Part shown: in pieces, positions 48,837 through 48,865 of the stretch
Layout: the number at the start of each line of letters is the position of its first letter
How positions within the stretch are numbered: position 1 is the first letter of the stretch
DNA from: Rickettsiales bacterium
Lineage (GTDB): Bacteria; Pseudomonadota; Alphaproteobacteria; Rickettsiales; SXRF01
Direction of reading: 5' to 3'
DNA: 48,865 nucleotides
Assembly (NCBI GenBank): GCA_005792635.1
Contig: SXRF01000091.1
Location: 1 to 48,865, forward strand
Translations under genes and position numbers: made by a program
Notes under the pieces: model-generated
Told to the model about the DNA's origin: nothing
What the model saw: only the letters and a program-made list of their open reading frames with translations
The model's database searches: none

Positions 48837-48865
48837 GCGGGTGTAGTTCAATGGTAGAACGGCAG
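48837..48865 (+). tRNA. tRNA-Gly, 5' end only
   Basis: The window ends after GCGGGTG, the D-stem GTTC with loop AATGGTA and GAAC, matching the start of bacterial tRNA-Gly. The anticodon is beyond the edge. The 48646-48836 gap before it is AT-rich; I see no gene in it. Confidence 0.8.

Overview
The window looks like a chromosome segment of an AT-leaning alphaproteobacterium carrying two mobile elements stacked at one tRNA gene. The flanking host genes on the right (a COQ9-family protein, a NUDIX hydrolase, an inositol-monophosphatase/HisN-type phosphatase, recJ, an EF-hand protein, a large autotransporter and a tRNA-Gly start) fit that lineage. I cannot name the species from sequence alone.

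Layout. (1) 1-4458: the right end of an integrative element that continues off the left edge. It carries the N-terminal third of a type ISP-like restriction/helicase enzyme, two small DNA-binding proteins, an unknown protein and a tyrosine integrase. It ends at a displaced tRNA 3' half (4408-4458). (2) 4408-42082: an apparently complete, roughly 37.6 kb lambda/HK97-type siphovirus prophage, bounded by that tRNA fragment and by the intact CAT-anticodon tRNA gene (42038-42112). (3) 42113-48865: host genes.

Prthe prophage has two arms diverging from an immunity region near 35.4 kb. Leftward (minus strand), 35338 down to 4705 holds cro-like and CII-like regulators, a DUF2303 gene, small early genes, a replication initiator, a dATP/dGTP diphosphohydrolase-like enzyme, a second integrase, HNH, terminase, portal, ClpP-like protease, HK97 capsid, connectors, a large SGNH-hydrolase spike, a lambda-like tail set (U/V/G/T/H/M/L/K/I/J equivalents), a glycine-rich tail protein, lysis genes (amidase, holin-like protein, overlapping spanins) and a Dam-type methylase. 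Rightward (plus strand), 35452-41968 holds a LexA/CI-type repressor, a BRO-family antirepressor, a lipoprotein, then a tightly overlapping operon of very small genes, many of them single-pass membrane proteins, ending in a DUF4224 protein and the integrase next to the tRNA.

How it works together. Four related palindromes (GGTAA..TTACC type) sit in the promoters of both arms, one between -35 and -10 in each, so a single repressor probably silences both. The most unusual locus is 34629-35108. There the early leftward operon encodes a 33-residue copy of the tape-measure C-terminus, and an opposite-strand gene with its own promoter and a palindrome over its -35 lies across the same ORF. Other notable structures are the compensatory-mutation att copy and chimeric tRNA, exact 25-bp repeats flanking an ASCH-like gene, a capsid gene bracketed by terminators, and a spike cassette placed among head-tail connector genes.
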